Positions 7,568 through 14,487 of a stretch of 15,239 nt of DNA are shown here, piece after piece. How positions within the stretch are numbered: position 1 is the first letter of the stretch; each line of letters starts with the position of its first letter. The DNA is from JBBKWX01 sp037969175 (GTDB taxonomy: Bacteria > Bacteroidota > Bacteroidia > AKYH767-A > JBBKVM01), in contig JBBKWX010000230.1 of the NCBI GenBank assembly GCA_037969175.1, positions 1-15,239 on the forward strand, read 5' to 3'. The notes below the pieces were generated by a model, which made no database searches, was not told the origin of the DNA, and worked only from the letters and a program-made list of their open reading frames with translations. The translations under genes were made by a program, and so were the position numbers.

Positions 7568-8671
7568 TTAATTTGAAACCTGTATTCTTTTTGTGATCAT
7601 ATTTTTTCCATCACTAACTCTCACTAAATAGAGACCTTCGCCAAGTCCGATCTTATTAATATTTATAGAGCGTGTGTTTGCTCCGGCTGTCAAAGATAAT
7701 GCAGATTCATTATGAACTATGTTTCCAAGAATGTCATAAATGGATAATTCAACGTTCTTGTTTTTCAAAACACTGATATCAACCAACAGATTATCTTTCA
7801 CCGGATTTGGATAAATATTAACATTTAAATCTTTTCCGGAACTTGATACTGCCGGAGCGGAAGTAAATCCTCCTTTCGCATCAACCTCCATTCCTGTGTA
7901 AACTTCCAGATCATTTGCATTTGATAAATACGCTACGATCTTACTGTTATTCATGTTGTATTGGCCTCCTGCATTCAAAAAACTAAAAGTCATCGTACGG
8001 AGATCGCCGGCATTGGTAGTTCCCGCAACTGCATCACCCCATTGATTAGAACTGAGAGCCTCTCTAAAAACATGTTTATGTATGTAATTTACAGATCCAT
8101 TGTACTGCTCTGCAACGATCTCGCTTTCGGTTAAAACTACTGTCAGTGCAGATGGATCAACCACTGTTGAGGTAAAGTACATTTCAACTGTGACATTTAG
8201 CATTTGAGTTACATCATTGTATTGAGAAGATATCCCGACATTCACAGGAGAAGGTATGCTTAGCATACTCGCTGCTGAAGATGACCATTGACCGGAACTT
8301 AATTTCCTAGCAGTTCCAAATACTTTACGGTTAATATGTCCACTAGGCATTGATCTTCCAAGCCCGGGTGAATAATAAGGTTCTGTATAAAATGCGTTGG
8401 TCCAGGCCCTTCTTAGATCCGGACTTCCTGCATAAGGTGCCGTCAATGAAGAATTAACAGGATGCATACCAATTACAAAAACTCTTTCCGGGTAAGTAGC
8501 TAATATTTGCGCTACTGTAGCGTGTCCACCAACACATGGACCACATCTTACGCCATTGAATTCTTCAAGGATCGCATTCTTATTGGTAGGTAAAGTTCCA
8601 ACCAATGTTTGTGCAAACAACCCGATGCTTGCAAATAAAAGAATAGGTAAAAGCGTAGATTTTTTATTCAT
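7568..8671 (-). CDS. Secreted Omp28-like protein with CGPC motif and T9SS type A sorting domain
   Basis: From the ATG at 8671 the protein is 367 aa. A signal peptide (MNKKSTLLPILLFASIGLFA, then Q) leads into AILEEFNGVRCGPCVGGH (33-50). This opening is typical of Omp28-related proteins, which have a thioredoxin-like fold, and here keeps a full CGPC (C43, C46) as in thioredoxins. A middle beta-rich domain follows. From about residue 283 there is a T9SS type A C-terminal domain: NVNIYPNP, then LSIYDILGNIV, then GLYLVRVSDG, and the final basic/hydrophobic strand. The product should cross the outer membrane through T9SS and be anchored or released at the surface. Whether the CGPC pair is redox-active is not known. 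An in-frame TTG lies at 8680, but it overlaps the -7 element, so ATG 8671 is preferred. The gene ends in a strong terminator. Confidence 0.88.
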   Translation of the reverse strand: MNKKSTLLPILLFASIGLFAQTLVGTLPTNKNAILEEFNGVRCGPCVGGHATVAQILATYPERVFVIGMHPVNSSLTAPYAGSPDLRRAWTNAFYTEPYYSPGLGRSMPSGHINRKVFGTARKLSSGQWSSSAASMLSIPSPVNVGISSQYNDVTQMLNVTVEMYFTSTVVDPSALTVVLTESEIVAEQYNGSVNYIHKHVFREALSSNQWGDAVAGTTNAGDLRTMTFSFLNAGGQYNMNNSKIVAYLSNANDLEVYTGMEVDAKGGFTSAPAVSSSGKDLNVNIYPNPVKDNLLVDISVLKNKNVELSIYDILGNIVHNESALSLTAGANTRSININKIGLGEGLYLVRVSDGKNMITKRIQVSN

Positions 8672-8677
8672 CTGTTC

Positions 8678-8685
8678 CAAATTTA
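8678..8685 (-). promoter_or_regulatory. Predicted -7 element TAAATTTG for the Omp28/T9SS gene
   Basis: The reverse strand reads TAAATTTG, then GAACAG, then the ATG at 8671. A TTTC lies 21 nt upstream of the element, a near match to the -33 TTTG. A 5-bp inverted repeat (TTAGT-N3-ACTAA, 8683-8695) overlaps its upstream edge and could be an operator, but it is short enough to be chance. Confidence 0.5.
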
Positions 8686-8737
8686 GTTAGACTAAGATAT
8701 AGACTTGAAACGAGAAAACAAAATATTTCCTAACAAG

Positions 8738-9598
8738 CTATAAAACAGCTCCTTCTGAGGTAGTCGAATCTGTATAATGAAATGCCATCAATGGAATATG
8801 CGTATGGTAAACCATTCTGCGTGTCAAGCTGCTGTGAAAAAAACGCTGTATAAAGGTCCGTTTCTTGGTTGACATTACCAGCATATCAATATTATTATTA
8901 TTAATGTATGTATTCAATGAATCTTCAACATCGTTCGTTTCATCCAGCTCAAATTTCATTCTTGCATAATGTACATGGCTCTCTAGCTCCTCTTTGAACC
9001 ATTCCTGCATTGTGGTTTCCAATTCCTTGTCATATTGGAATAAATGCATGATCGTGATCTCGGCATTCAGAGATTTTGCAAGTTCAGCCACTTTCCTGAT
9101 TGCTTCAAAATCACTGTCATGATAGTCTGTAGTAAATAAGATCTTCGTAATTGGTTTGTATTTCAAATTTGCAGGAACCGCTAACACAGGTATGTCCGTA
9201 TTATTTATTACAGACGCGGTGTTACTTCCAATAAAAACTTCTTTTAATCCACTAGCTCCTTTTGTACCCATAACAACCAGTTCAGAATTATTCTGTTTTG
9301 CCAAGGCAGCGATTTTCTCAGCAGCAAACTCTTGTCCTGTCTGTGTCTCAACTTTTAAGTTTGGAAACTGTGCTTTTATTGATTCAGATAATTCATCCAG
9401 TTTTTCACGTGCCCTTGATTCTGCCTTTTCTGCAACTTCTTCAAAAATAGAAGCAGGCATATTAACATCTATGATAGGTAAAGCATATGCATGATAAATA
9501 AAAACCTCTTCTATTTCCAACTTCAACATCTCAAGAGCATAATTTAATGCATATGTTGCATTATCGGAAAAATCAGTTGGGAAAAGTATCTTTTTCAT
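8738..9598 (-). CDS. Universal stress protein, tandem UspA domains
   Basis: The product is 286 aa with two UspA domains (about 1-142 and 149-275). The first starts MKKILFPTDFSDNA, the standard Usp beginning, and has an intact ATP-binding motif G-x2-G-x9-GS at 111-125 (GTKG ... GS), so it probably binds ATP. The second starts ITKILFTTDYHDSD, but the motif positions read S243-x2-K246-x9-SS: the spacing is kept while all three glycines are lost, so this half probably does not bind nucleotide. Usp proteins are cytoplasmic and raise survival under growth arrest and stress; the molecular target is usually unknown. It is followed 66 bp later by the Omp28-like gene, which seems to have its own promoter. 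The region upstream of the ATG has only a weak -7 match (TATTTTTA at 9612-9619). Confidence 0.92.
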   Translation of the reverse strand: MKKILFPTDFSDNATYALNYALEMLKLEIEEVFIYHAYALPIIDVNMPASIFEEVAEKAESRAREKLDELSESIKAQFPNLKVETQTGQEFAAEKIAALAKQNNSELVVMGTKGASGLKEVFIGSNTASVINNTDIPVLAVPANLKYKPITKILFTTDYHDSDFEAIRKVAELAKSLNAEITIMHLFQYDKELETTMQEWFKEELESHVHYARMKFELDETNDVEDSLNTYINNNNIDMLVMSTKKRTFIQRFFHSSLTRRMVYHTHIPLMAFHYTDSTTSEGAVL

Positions 9599-9910
9599 GT
9601 TTGGATTTTATTAAAAATAATGAAAAAACCCTTGATAGACAAATGGAAACAAGCAGGCACCAGACTTTGATCAAACCTAAACCCCAGAAACTTCATTTTA
9701 CTAAACTTAGCAGATTCTTTTCTTGAATTAGCATACTGGTAAAATTGAAGCGGTCTCATCGATAATCCGGCACCTTCTTGATTCTTTTCTTTACATGCTT
9801 TTGTTTTACTATATTTAGAATTATTGTTGATCAAGGATTTAACATATCCAAAAGTAAGTCAGGATAAGCCTGCAAACTATGAGATATATCAGGTTTTAAA
9901 AAAATACGCT
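9599..9910. other. Intergenic region between divergent usp and beta-CASP genes
   Basis: About 310 bp lie between the start codons of two divergent genes. No full TAnnTTTG was found; the nearest matches are TATTTTTA (reverse, 9612-9619) and TATATTTA (forward, 9810-9817). It contains palindromes TTTGATCAAA (9666-9675) and TTGATCAA (9827-9834), and a small hairpin CAGG-N5-CCTG (9860-9872). A 79-codon reverse frame from a TTG at 9834 to a TGA at 9595 overlaps the usp start as ATGA, but its composition does not look protein-like. I see no RNA gene here. Confidence 0.5.
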
Positions 9911-11311
9911 ATGAAGATTGGATTTTTTGGTGCTGCAAAAACTGTTACCGGGAGTAAACATATCATAACTACTGAAAATGGTCACAAGATCTTACTGGAT
10001 TGTGGTATGTTTCAGGGGCGTGGTGCAGAAAGCGATCAATGGAACAGACATCTTGGGTTTGATCCAATGCAAATTGACATGGTCATATTATCCCATGCAC
10101 ATATTGATCATTCAGGACTTCTCCCCTTTCTTGTAAATCAGGGTTATGATGGACCCATTTATAGCACAAGTGCAACGCGTGACCTCTGTGTGATAATGTT
10201 ACAAGATAGTGCACGTATACAGGAAAGTGATGTGGAATATATTAATAAGCATAGAGAACGTGAGGGAAGAAAACCTATTAAAGCCTTGTATACGGTTGAT
10301 GATGCTTTAGAAACGGTAGATAAATTTATTACCATCCCTTACAATAAAGAAACAAATCTATTGGACGATGTCAAATTGATCTTTACTGATTCCGGACACA
10401 TTCTTGGAAGTGCTGCTGTAAATTTAAAGATCAAAGAAAAAAATCAATGGAGGAACGTCATGTTCAGCGGAGATATTGGGCGTCCAGGAGACAAGATCCT
10501 AAAGGACCCACAACCTTTTCCACAGGCTGAAATAATCATAACAGAATCAACTTACGGAGATCGATTACATGAGGAAATAAAAAACTCAGAAAGCCGACTT
10601 TTACAAATTGTTTTGGAAACATGTACAATAAAAAAAGGAAAATTGATCATTCCTGCTTTCAGTCTCGACAGAACTCAGGAAATTGTTTACGCATTAAATC
10701 TTATGAAGAATTCCGGATCCTTACCGGATATAAAAGTGTATGTAGATTCGCCCTTATCAACCAATGCAACAAATGTGATGAGAATGCATCCCGAATGTTT
10801 CAACAAAGTTGTATTTGAATCATTGCAATACGATCCGGATCCTTTTGGCTTCGACGGGCTGAAGTATATCCGAAAAGCTGAAGATTCCATTGCTTTAAAT
10901 AGTTTGAAAGAACCTTGTATCATTATTTCTGCTTCAGGTATGATGGAAGCAGGCAGAATAAAACATCATCTCAAAAATAATATTTCGGATCCCAGAAACA
11001 CGTTGTTATTGGTCGGATATTGCTCCCCTGAAAGCTTGGGTGGTAAGATAATGAGAGGAGAAAAGAAAGTTTATATTTTCGGAAAAGAATATGATATGGT
11101 AATGGATCTGGAGATCATTGACGCATATTCAGCCCACGGAGATTACAATGAAATGATACAGTATTTATCTTGTCAAAATAGTGAAAAAGTAAAGACTGTA
11201 TTCCTGGTACACGGTGAAGAAGATGTACAAAAAAACTACAGTAAGAAATTAAATGCTGTAGGTTTTAAAAATGTTGTGATACCGGAAAAGGGTGAAGAAT
11301 TTGAGGTTTAA
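9911..11311 (+). CDS. Metallo-beta-lactamase / beta-CASP ribonuclease (TTHA0252/CPSF-like)
   Basis: From the ATG at 9911 the product is 466 aa. It starts MKIGFFGAAKTVTGSKH, close in pattern to Thermus TTHA0252-type enzymes. The metallo-beta-lactamase core carries HAHIDH (62-67), H163 in DSGHILGS and D188 in SGDIGRPGDK, all two-zinc ligands. The beta-CASP signatures follow: motif A acidic residue E212 in TESTYGDR, motif B H409 in YSAHGDY and motif C H434 in LVHGEE, with the insert about 210-380. This set defines the CPSF73/RNase J relatives that cut RNA; KH domains are absent. The frame is open upstream to a TTG at 9824, but homology begins at the ATG. Expected role: cytoplasmic RNA processing or decay; the substrate is unknown. 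It lies divergent from a usp gene and converges on miaE with a 4-bp gap. Confidence 0.9.
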   Translation: MKIGFFGAAKTVTGSKHIITTENGHKILLDCGMFQGRGAESDQWNRHLGFDPMQIDMVILSHAHIDHSGLLPFLVNQGYDGPIYSTSATRDLCVIMLQDSARIQESDVEYINKHREREGRKPIKALYTVDDALETVDKFITIPYNKETNLLDDVKLIFTDSGHILGSAAVNLKIKEKNQWRNVMFSGDIGRPGDKILKDPQPFPQAEIIITESTYGDRLHEEIKNSESRLLQIVLETCTIKKGKLIIPAFSLDRTQEIVYALNLMKNSGSLPDIKVYVDSPLSTNATNVMRMHPECFNKVVFESLQYDPDPFGFDGLKYIRKAEDSIALNSLKEPCIIISASGMMEAGRIKHHLKNNISDPRNTLLLVGYCSPESLGGKIMRGEKKVYIFGKEYDMVMDLEIIDAYSAHGDYNEMIQYLSCQNSEKVKTVFLVHGEEDVQKNYSKKLNAVGFKNVVIPEKGEEFEV

Positions 11312-11315
11312 AAAA

Positions 11316-11897
11316 TTAACCGTGCATGCTATCTTTTTTACCGTAGCTTTTTAGCAATTCGGCCTCATATTCAAGAAATTCGTCCCAACGTTTATTCACC
11401 AGATCTTTATCTGCATACTGACGTGCAAAGCCTATGAATGTTGTATAATGAGTTGCTTCTGATATCATGAGATCACGGTAGAAAACACGAAGGTCAGCAT
11501 CATCTACTGTTTCAGAAAGGATCTTAAATCGCTCACAGCTTCTGGCTTCTATCATAGCGCCAAAAAGCAATCTGTCAACCAGGGATTGTTCCCTGCTTCC
11601 TCCCCTCCGGATGAACTTAAAAAGATCATTAACGTATTCATCTTTTCTCTCCGGCCCAAGTATCCATCCTCTTTCCAACAGTTTCTCATGAACCATTTTA
11701 AAATGACTCAGTTCTTCCGCTGCCAGATCGATCATTGCCGCAACCATATCCGTTTTGTCAGGATTGTTTACCACCAAAGTAATTGCATTTGAAGCCGCTT
11801 TTTGTTCACACCAGGCATGATCTGTAAGCACTTCTTCAAGATTTCTTTTAGCTATATCAGCCCAACGAGGATCAGTTGGAAGTTTTAGTCCCAGCAT
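11316..11897 (-). CDS. miaE: tRNA-(ms2io6A37) hydroxylase, MiaE family
   Basis: The product is 193 aa with a ferritin-like four-helix diiron fold. The likely iron ligands are all present: E31 (HAWCEQKA), E62 and H65 (EELSHF), E117 (AMIEARS), and E147 and H150 (SEATHY), giving two ExxH motifs. The start MLGLKLPTDPRW is the conserved family beginning. MiaE uses O2 to hydroxylate the isopentenyl group of 2-methylthio-N6-isopentenyladenosine at tRNA position 37, after MiaA and MiaB have acted; neither of those genes is in the window. Because the reaction needs oxygen, MiaE activity follows oxygen supply. The ATG lies inside the end of the upstream usp gene (26-bp overlap), so the two should be co-transcribed. 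The alternative, another ferritin-like diiron protein, is less likely given the start and ligand pattern. Confidence 0.88.
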   Translation of the reverse strand: MLGLKLPTDPRWADIAKRNLEEVLTDHAWCEQKAASNAITLVVNNPDKTDMVAAMIDLAAEELSHFKMVHEKLLERGWILGPERKDEYVNDLFKFIRRGGSREQSLVDRLLFGAMIEARSCERFKILSETVDDADLRVFYRDLMISEATHYTTFIGFARQYADKDLVNKRWDEFLEYEAELLKSYGKKDSMHG

Positions 11898-12774
11898 TTG
11901 TCAATTGTGAATTAATGATCAATAAATTACAGGGCATTTCTGCAAAAATATATTCAATATCATGCGTAAAGATCCTGTCCATAATGTTCAAATTGTTTTC
12001 AACAGCATGGAGAACCAAAAGATCAGCGCCAATAGTTTTTACATAACTTGATATAGCAATCCCGGGTTTACCGCTTTTCTTTCGGGTCTTCACTTTCATA
12101 GTTCCGGTATCAACATGACTGAGAATCTCTTTATCATGTTGTATCAATTCTTCAACTTTTTTATCGTCAACTACCTGCTTCTTCTTTTTCTTGTCACCTA
12201 CCGCCATAATTTCTTTCTCTACCACAACATGAAATTCTTCTCCTCCTAATTGTCTTCCCCAAAATGCTGCAGTATCTATGGTCATGCTGGTCATGGGATG
12301 TTCATCACCACTAACCACAATTTTCCTGAAGTGTTTTGGATTGGTCTCCGGATTAGTGATCATAAGTACAGAGGTCTTGGCCTTCCTGCAAATCTCTCTG
12401 GAGACTGAACCAACAACATAACGTATCATGTTCTCTCTTTCCATAGCTCCGGCAATCAGAAGATCCACACAATTTTTATCGCAAACCTTAAGTAAAGCAT
12501 CAACAGGATCGCCTTCTTCCCAAACTACTCTATAATTACCACTCTTGAAGTTTAATTTTACAAGCAGGTTGTTGAGCTTCTTTTCTTTCTCCTCTGAAAA
12601 CTTACCCACATGGACCAGAATCATTTTGGCACCCAAGCCGTTGGCAATATTTCTACTATCAGCTAACATCTCTTCAAGCCTTCCGGAAAAAGAGATTGCA
12701 ATAGCAACAAGTTTAAAAGGAGAAATATTTGTTAGATGATCCATAAACGGGCTGCAAATATCAGGAATTTCCAT
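11872..12774 (-). CDS. Universal stress protein-like, tandem degenerate UspA domains
   Basis: The product is 300 aa with two Usp-like halves (about 20-141 and 149-288). Typical Usp elements are FKLVAIAISFSGRLEEML, AKMILVHVG, and DLLIAGAMERENM leading into VVGSVSREICRKAKTSVLMI. The ATP motif of the first half keeps the spacing G109-x2-[E112]-x9-G122-S123, but the second glycine is Glu. The second half begins FRKIVVSGDEHP, carries a basic insert with five lysines in a row near 195-199, and has no glycine motif (LHAVENNLNIM). So nucleotide binding is doubtful and the protein may act as a non-ATP Usp. An internal ATG at 12744 (M11) would give a start closer to the domain and lies 10 nt after GATATTTG, a 7/8 match to the -7 element; both starts are plausible. 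The 3' end overlaps miaE by 26 nt. Confidence 0.82.
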   Translation of the reverse strand: MEIPDICSPFMDHLTNISPFKLVAIAISFSGRLEEMLADSRNIANGLGAKMILVHVGKFSEEKEKKLNNLLVKLNFKSGNYRVVWEEGDPVDALLKVCDKNCVDLLIAGAMERENMIRYVVGSVSREICRKAKTSVLMITNPETNPKHFRKIVVSGDEHPMTSMTIDTAAFWGRQLGGEEFHVVVEKEIMAVGDKKKKKQVVDDKKVEELIQHDKEILSHVDTGTMKVKTRKKSGKPGIAISSYVKTIGADLLVLHAVENNLNIMDRIFTHDIEYIFAEMPCNLLIINSQLTNAGTKTSN

Positions 12775-12811
12775 GATTTAATATACAGAGATGAATTTAT
12801 TAGATAAGTAT

Positions 12812-12819
12812 TATCTTTG
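12812..12819 (+). promoter_or_regulatory. Predicted -7 element TATCTTTG for the desaturase operon
   Basis: A perfect TAnnTTTG match stands 50 nt before the desaturase ATG. The start site should be near 12825, giving a leader of about 45 nt. No TTG is visible at exactly the -33 position. Confidence 0.55.
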
Positions 12820-12820
12820 T

Positions 12821-12858
12821 AGTGCTTGAAAATCTTGTATTACTGATAATCAAGCATT
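12821..12858 (+). repeat. Interrupted inverted repeat in the desaturase 5' region
   Basis: TGCTTGA (12823-12829) and TCAAGCA (12850-12856) are exact reverse complements, separated by 20 nt. As RNA the stem can extend to 9 bp with one G-U pair and one A-U pair (12821-12829 with 12850-12858). It lies between the -7 element and the start codon, ending 11 nt before the ATG. It could be an operator or a leader hairpin; part of the left arm may precede the start site. Confidence 0.45.
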
Positions 12859-12869
12859 TAAAGTAAGAC

Positions 12870-13970
12870 ATGAAGAAAATAAAATTTCGCAATCGTTCCG
12901 GAGTTGAATTTGTGACCACACTCAAGGATAGAATTAACAATTATTTTACTGAAAATAACAAATCCCAACATGGTGATTGGAAGATGTATATTAAGCTGGT
13001 ATTCTTTCTCAGTTTATTTATTTTGACCTATGCATCGTTGTATATAACGGAAATTCATATAGGTTGGCATATAGCAATCTGGGCTGGCTTGGGCTTATGT
13101 GTAGCTTTTATTGGTTTCAATGTATCTCATGACGCAATTCATGGGTCATTAAGTGGAAATAAAACTTTCAACAAGGTTTTGGGATATACTTTCAATCTTC
13201 TTGGTGCTAATGAATATATGTGGAAGATCATGCATAATGTAGTGCATCACACATATACCAATATCCCCGGCCACGACGAAGATCTGGAACCTGTTCCATT
13301 GATACGCTTAAATCCGGAAAGACCCTTGAAAAAAGTTCATAAATTCCAGCATTGGTATGCTTTCTTCTTTTACTCTTTTGCTTATCTGGCTTGGGTGATG
13401 ATGAAGGATTTTGTTCACTTTTTTAGTGATCGTGTTGGTAATTACCAAAGCAAGAAACATCCAATTTCAGAATATTTTGTATTGTTTATTTCAAAAGCGG
13501 TGTTCATTACTGTATTTCTGATCCTGCCAATGATCTTTAGTGGTTTTAGTATTTGGGCAACCCTATTGGGATTCCTGTCTCTGAATATTGTTGCTGGTAT
13601 TACGCTTGCAATTGTCTTCCAACTTGCCCATGTAGTAGAAGGAACTGAATTTCCGGAGCCTTCTGAGGATGGTTCTATGGAAAATCACTGGGCTATCCAT
13701 CAGTTGATAACTACATCAAATTTTGCTAGAAAAAGCCATATAGCTAATTGGTTTTTAGGTGGTTTGAATTTCCAGGTTGAGCATCATTTGTTTCCAAACA
13801 TTTGCCATGTTCATTATCGGAAGATCTCGGAAATTGTAAGAACTACTGCTCTCGAATTTGGGGTACCTTACAATGAACATGAAACGTTTTGGCAAGCTGT
13901 CAAATCTCATCAGCGTATGTTGAAAAGATTAGGTACGGAGGTTAATCCGGGCATCAGCTTGAGTCACTAA
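12870..13970 (+). CDS. Membrane fatty-acid desaturase (diiron, acyl-lipid/acyl-CoA type)
   Basis: The product is 366 aa with hydrophobic segments near 41-60, 66-85, 162-180, 200-223 and 228-252. The three histidine boxes of membrane desaturases are present: HDAIH (87-91), HNVVHH (122-127) and QVEHH (302-306), plus H254 in QLAHVVEG as a further iron ligand. The QxxHH third box is as in front-end and linoleoyl-CoA-type desaturases; there is no cytochrome b5 domain. The enzyme should introduce a cis double bond in membrane fatty acids with O2 and an electron donor; position of the bond is not predictable. Such enzymes adjust membrane fluidity, often on cooling. A -7 element and an inverted repeat lie upstream. 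A LiaF-like membrane protein gene follows after 10 bp, so the two are probably one operon. Confidence 0.92.
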   Translation: MKKIKFRNRSGVEFVTTLKDRINNYFTENNKSQHGDWKMYIKLVFFLSLFILTYASLYITEIHIGWHIAIWAGLGLCVAFIGFNVSHDAIHGSLSGNKTFNKVLGYTFNLLGANEYMWKIMHNVVHHTYTNIPGHDEDLEPVPLIRLNPERPLKKVHKFQHWYAFFFYSFAYLAWVMMKDFVHFFSDRVGNYQSKKHPISEYFVLFISKAVFITVFLILPMIFSGFSIWATLLGFLSLNIVAGITLAIVFQLAHVVEGTEFPEPSEDGSMENHWAIHQLITTSNFARKSHIANWFLGGLNFQVEHHLFPNICHVHYRKISEIVRTTALEFGVPYNEHETFWQAVKSHQRMLKRLGTEVNPGISLSH

Positions 13971-13980
13971 GCTCTAATTT

Positions 13981-14487
13981 ATGCTTTTTAATCCATTTTT
14001 CTGGGGGTTCTTTTTTGTACTCCTGGGTGGATTGTTATTGTTAAAATGGATCTTCCGGCTTAATATCCGGGTATCTAAAATTGCTTTTTGGATACTTCTT
14101 CTTGCGGTTATCAGCTATCTCATTGGTCTTGGATCCAACAATAAAATCCTTAGCGGAGCTAATAAGTATATCATCCCCGATACAGATAATACTACTTCGT
14201 ATTCTGTAATTACAAGTAAACAAACAATTGATCTTACCAATCTTCGAGGATCTGAAGAGCCGGTACATATTAATGTAGTAGCCGGTAAATGTCTGGTCTA
14301 TGTTAAAGACAAATCCAATTTCAGGATCAAATCAAAATCCGCATTTGGTTCAATTGAATTTCCTGAAGATGTAAAGATTCTATTTGGAACATATACCTAT
14401 GCCTCCTCCCGATATAAACCGAACAAAGACCCTTTGGAGATCAGAGTTTCGGTTTTCGCCGGGAAAATAGAAGTATACGAAAAGTAA
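13981..14487 (+). CDS. Small membrane protein, LiaF-like (two TM segments plus beta-rich C-terminal domain)
   Basis: The product is 168 aa. Two membrane helices are visible (about 5-23 and 32-51); the first, FNPFFWGFFFVLLGGLLLLK, resembles the LiaI/LiaF-type transmembrane region found in envelope stress proteins. The soluble C-terminal part (about 75-168) is built from short strands, with VHINVVAGKCLVYVKDKSN and SAFGSIEFPEDVK, similar in style to the LiaF C-terminal (cell-wall-active antibiotic response) beta-helix domain. Homology is inferred by pattern only. No LiaRS-type two-component genes are in the window. It follows the desaturase gene by 10 bp on the same strand, so a role in membrane state or envelope stress is a reasonable guess. 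Its stop codon directly abuts that of the TerC gene. Confidence 0.7.
   Translation: MLFNPFFWGFFFVLLGGLLLLKWIFRLNIRVSKIAFWILLLAVISYLIGLGSNNKILSGANKYIIPDTDNTTSYSVITSKQTIDLTNLRGSEEPVHINVVAGKCLVYVKDKSNFRIKSKSAFGSIEFPEDVKILFGTYTYASSRYKPNKDPLEIRVSVFAGKIEVYEK

Noticed and set aside
8672..8680. A TTG start at 8680 for the Omp28/T9SS protein
   Set aside because: It overlaps the predicted -7 element; the ATG at 8671 gives a standard signal peptide.
9666..9675. TTTGATCAAA as an FNR/CRP-type site
   Set aside because: FNR sites have TTGAT and ATCAA separated by four bases; here the halves are fused, so it does not fit.
9595..9834. A 79-codon reverse-strand frame filling the spacer upstream of the usp gene, ending in an ATGA overlap with it
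   Set aside because: It begins at a TTG, has no domain or signal peptide, and its residue content (many Lys, Phe, Ser, no regular pattern) looks like translated spacer. The ATGA overlap can occur by chance.
9824..9910. A TTG start at 9824 that would extend the beta-CASP protein by 29 residues
   Set aside because: The added segment resembles no family member; the conserved beginning MKIGFFGAAKTVTGS starts at the ATG at 9911.
11305..11321. GGTT-AT-rich-AACC at the beta-CASP/miaE junction as a bidirectional terminator
   Set aside because: Only four pairs form before a mismatch, with no GC-rich stem, so it should be too weak.
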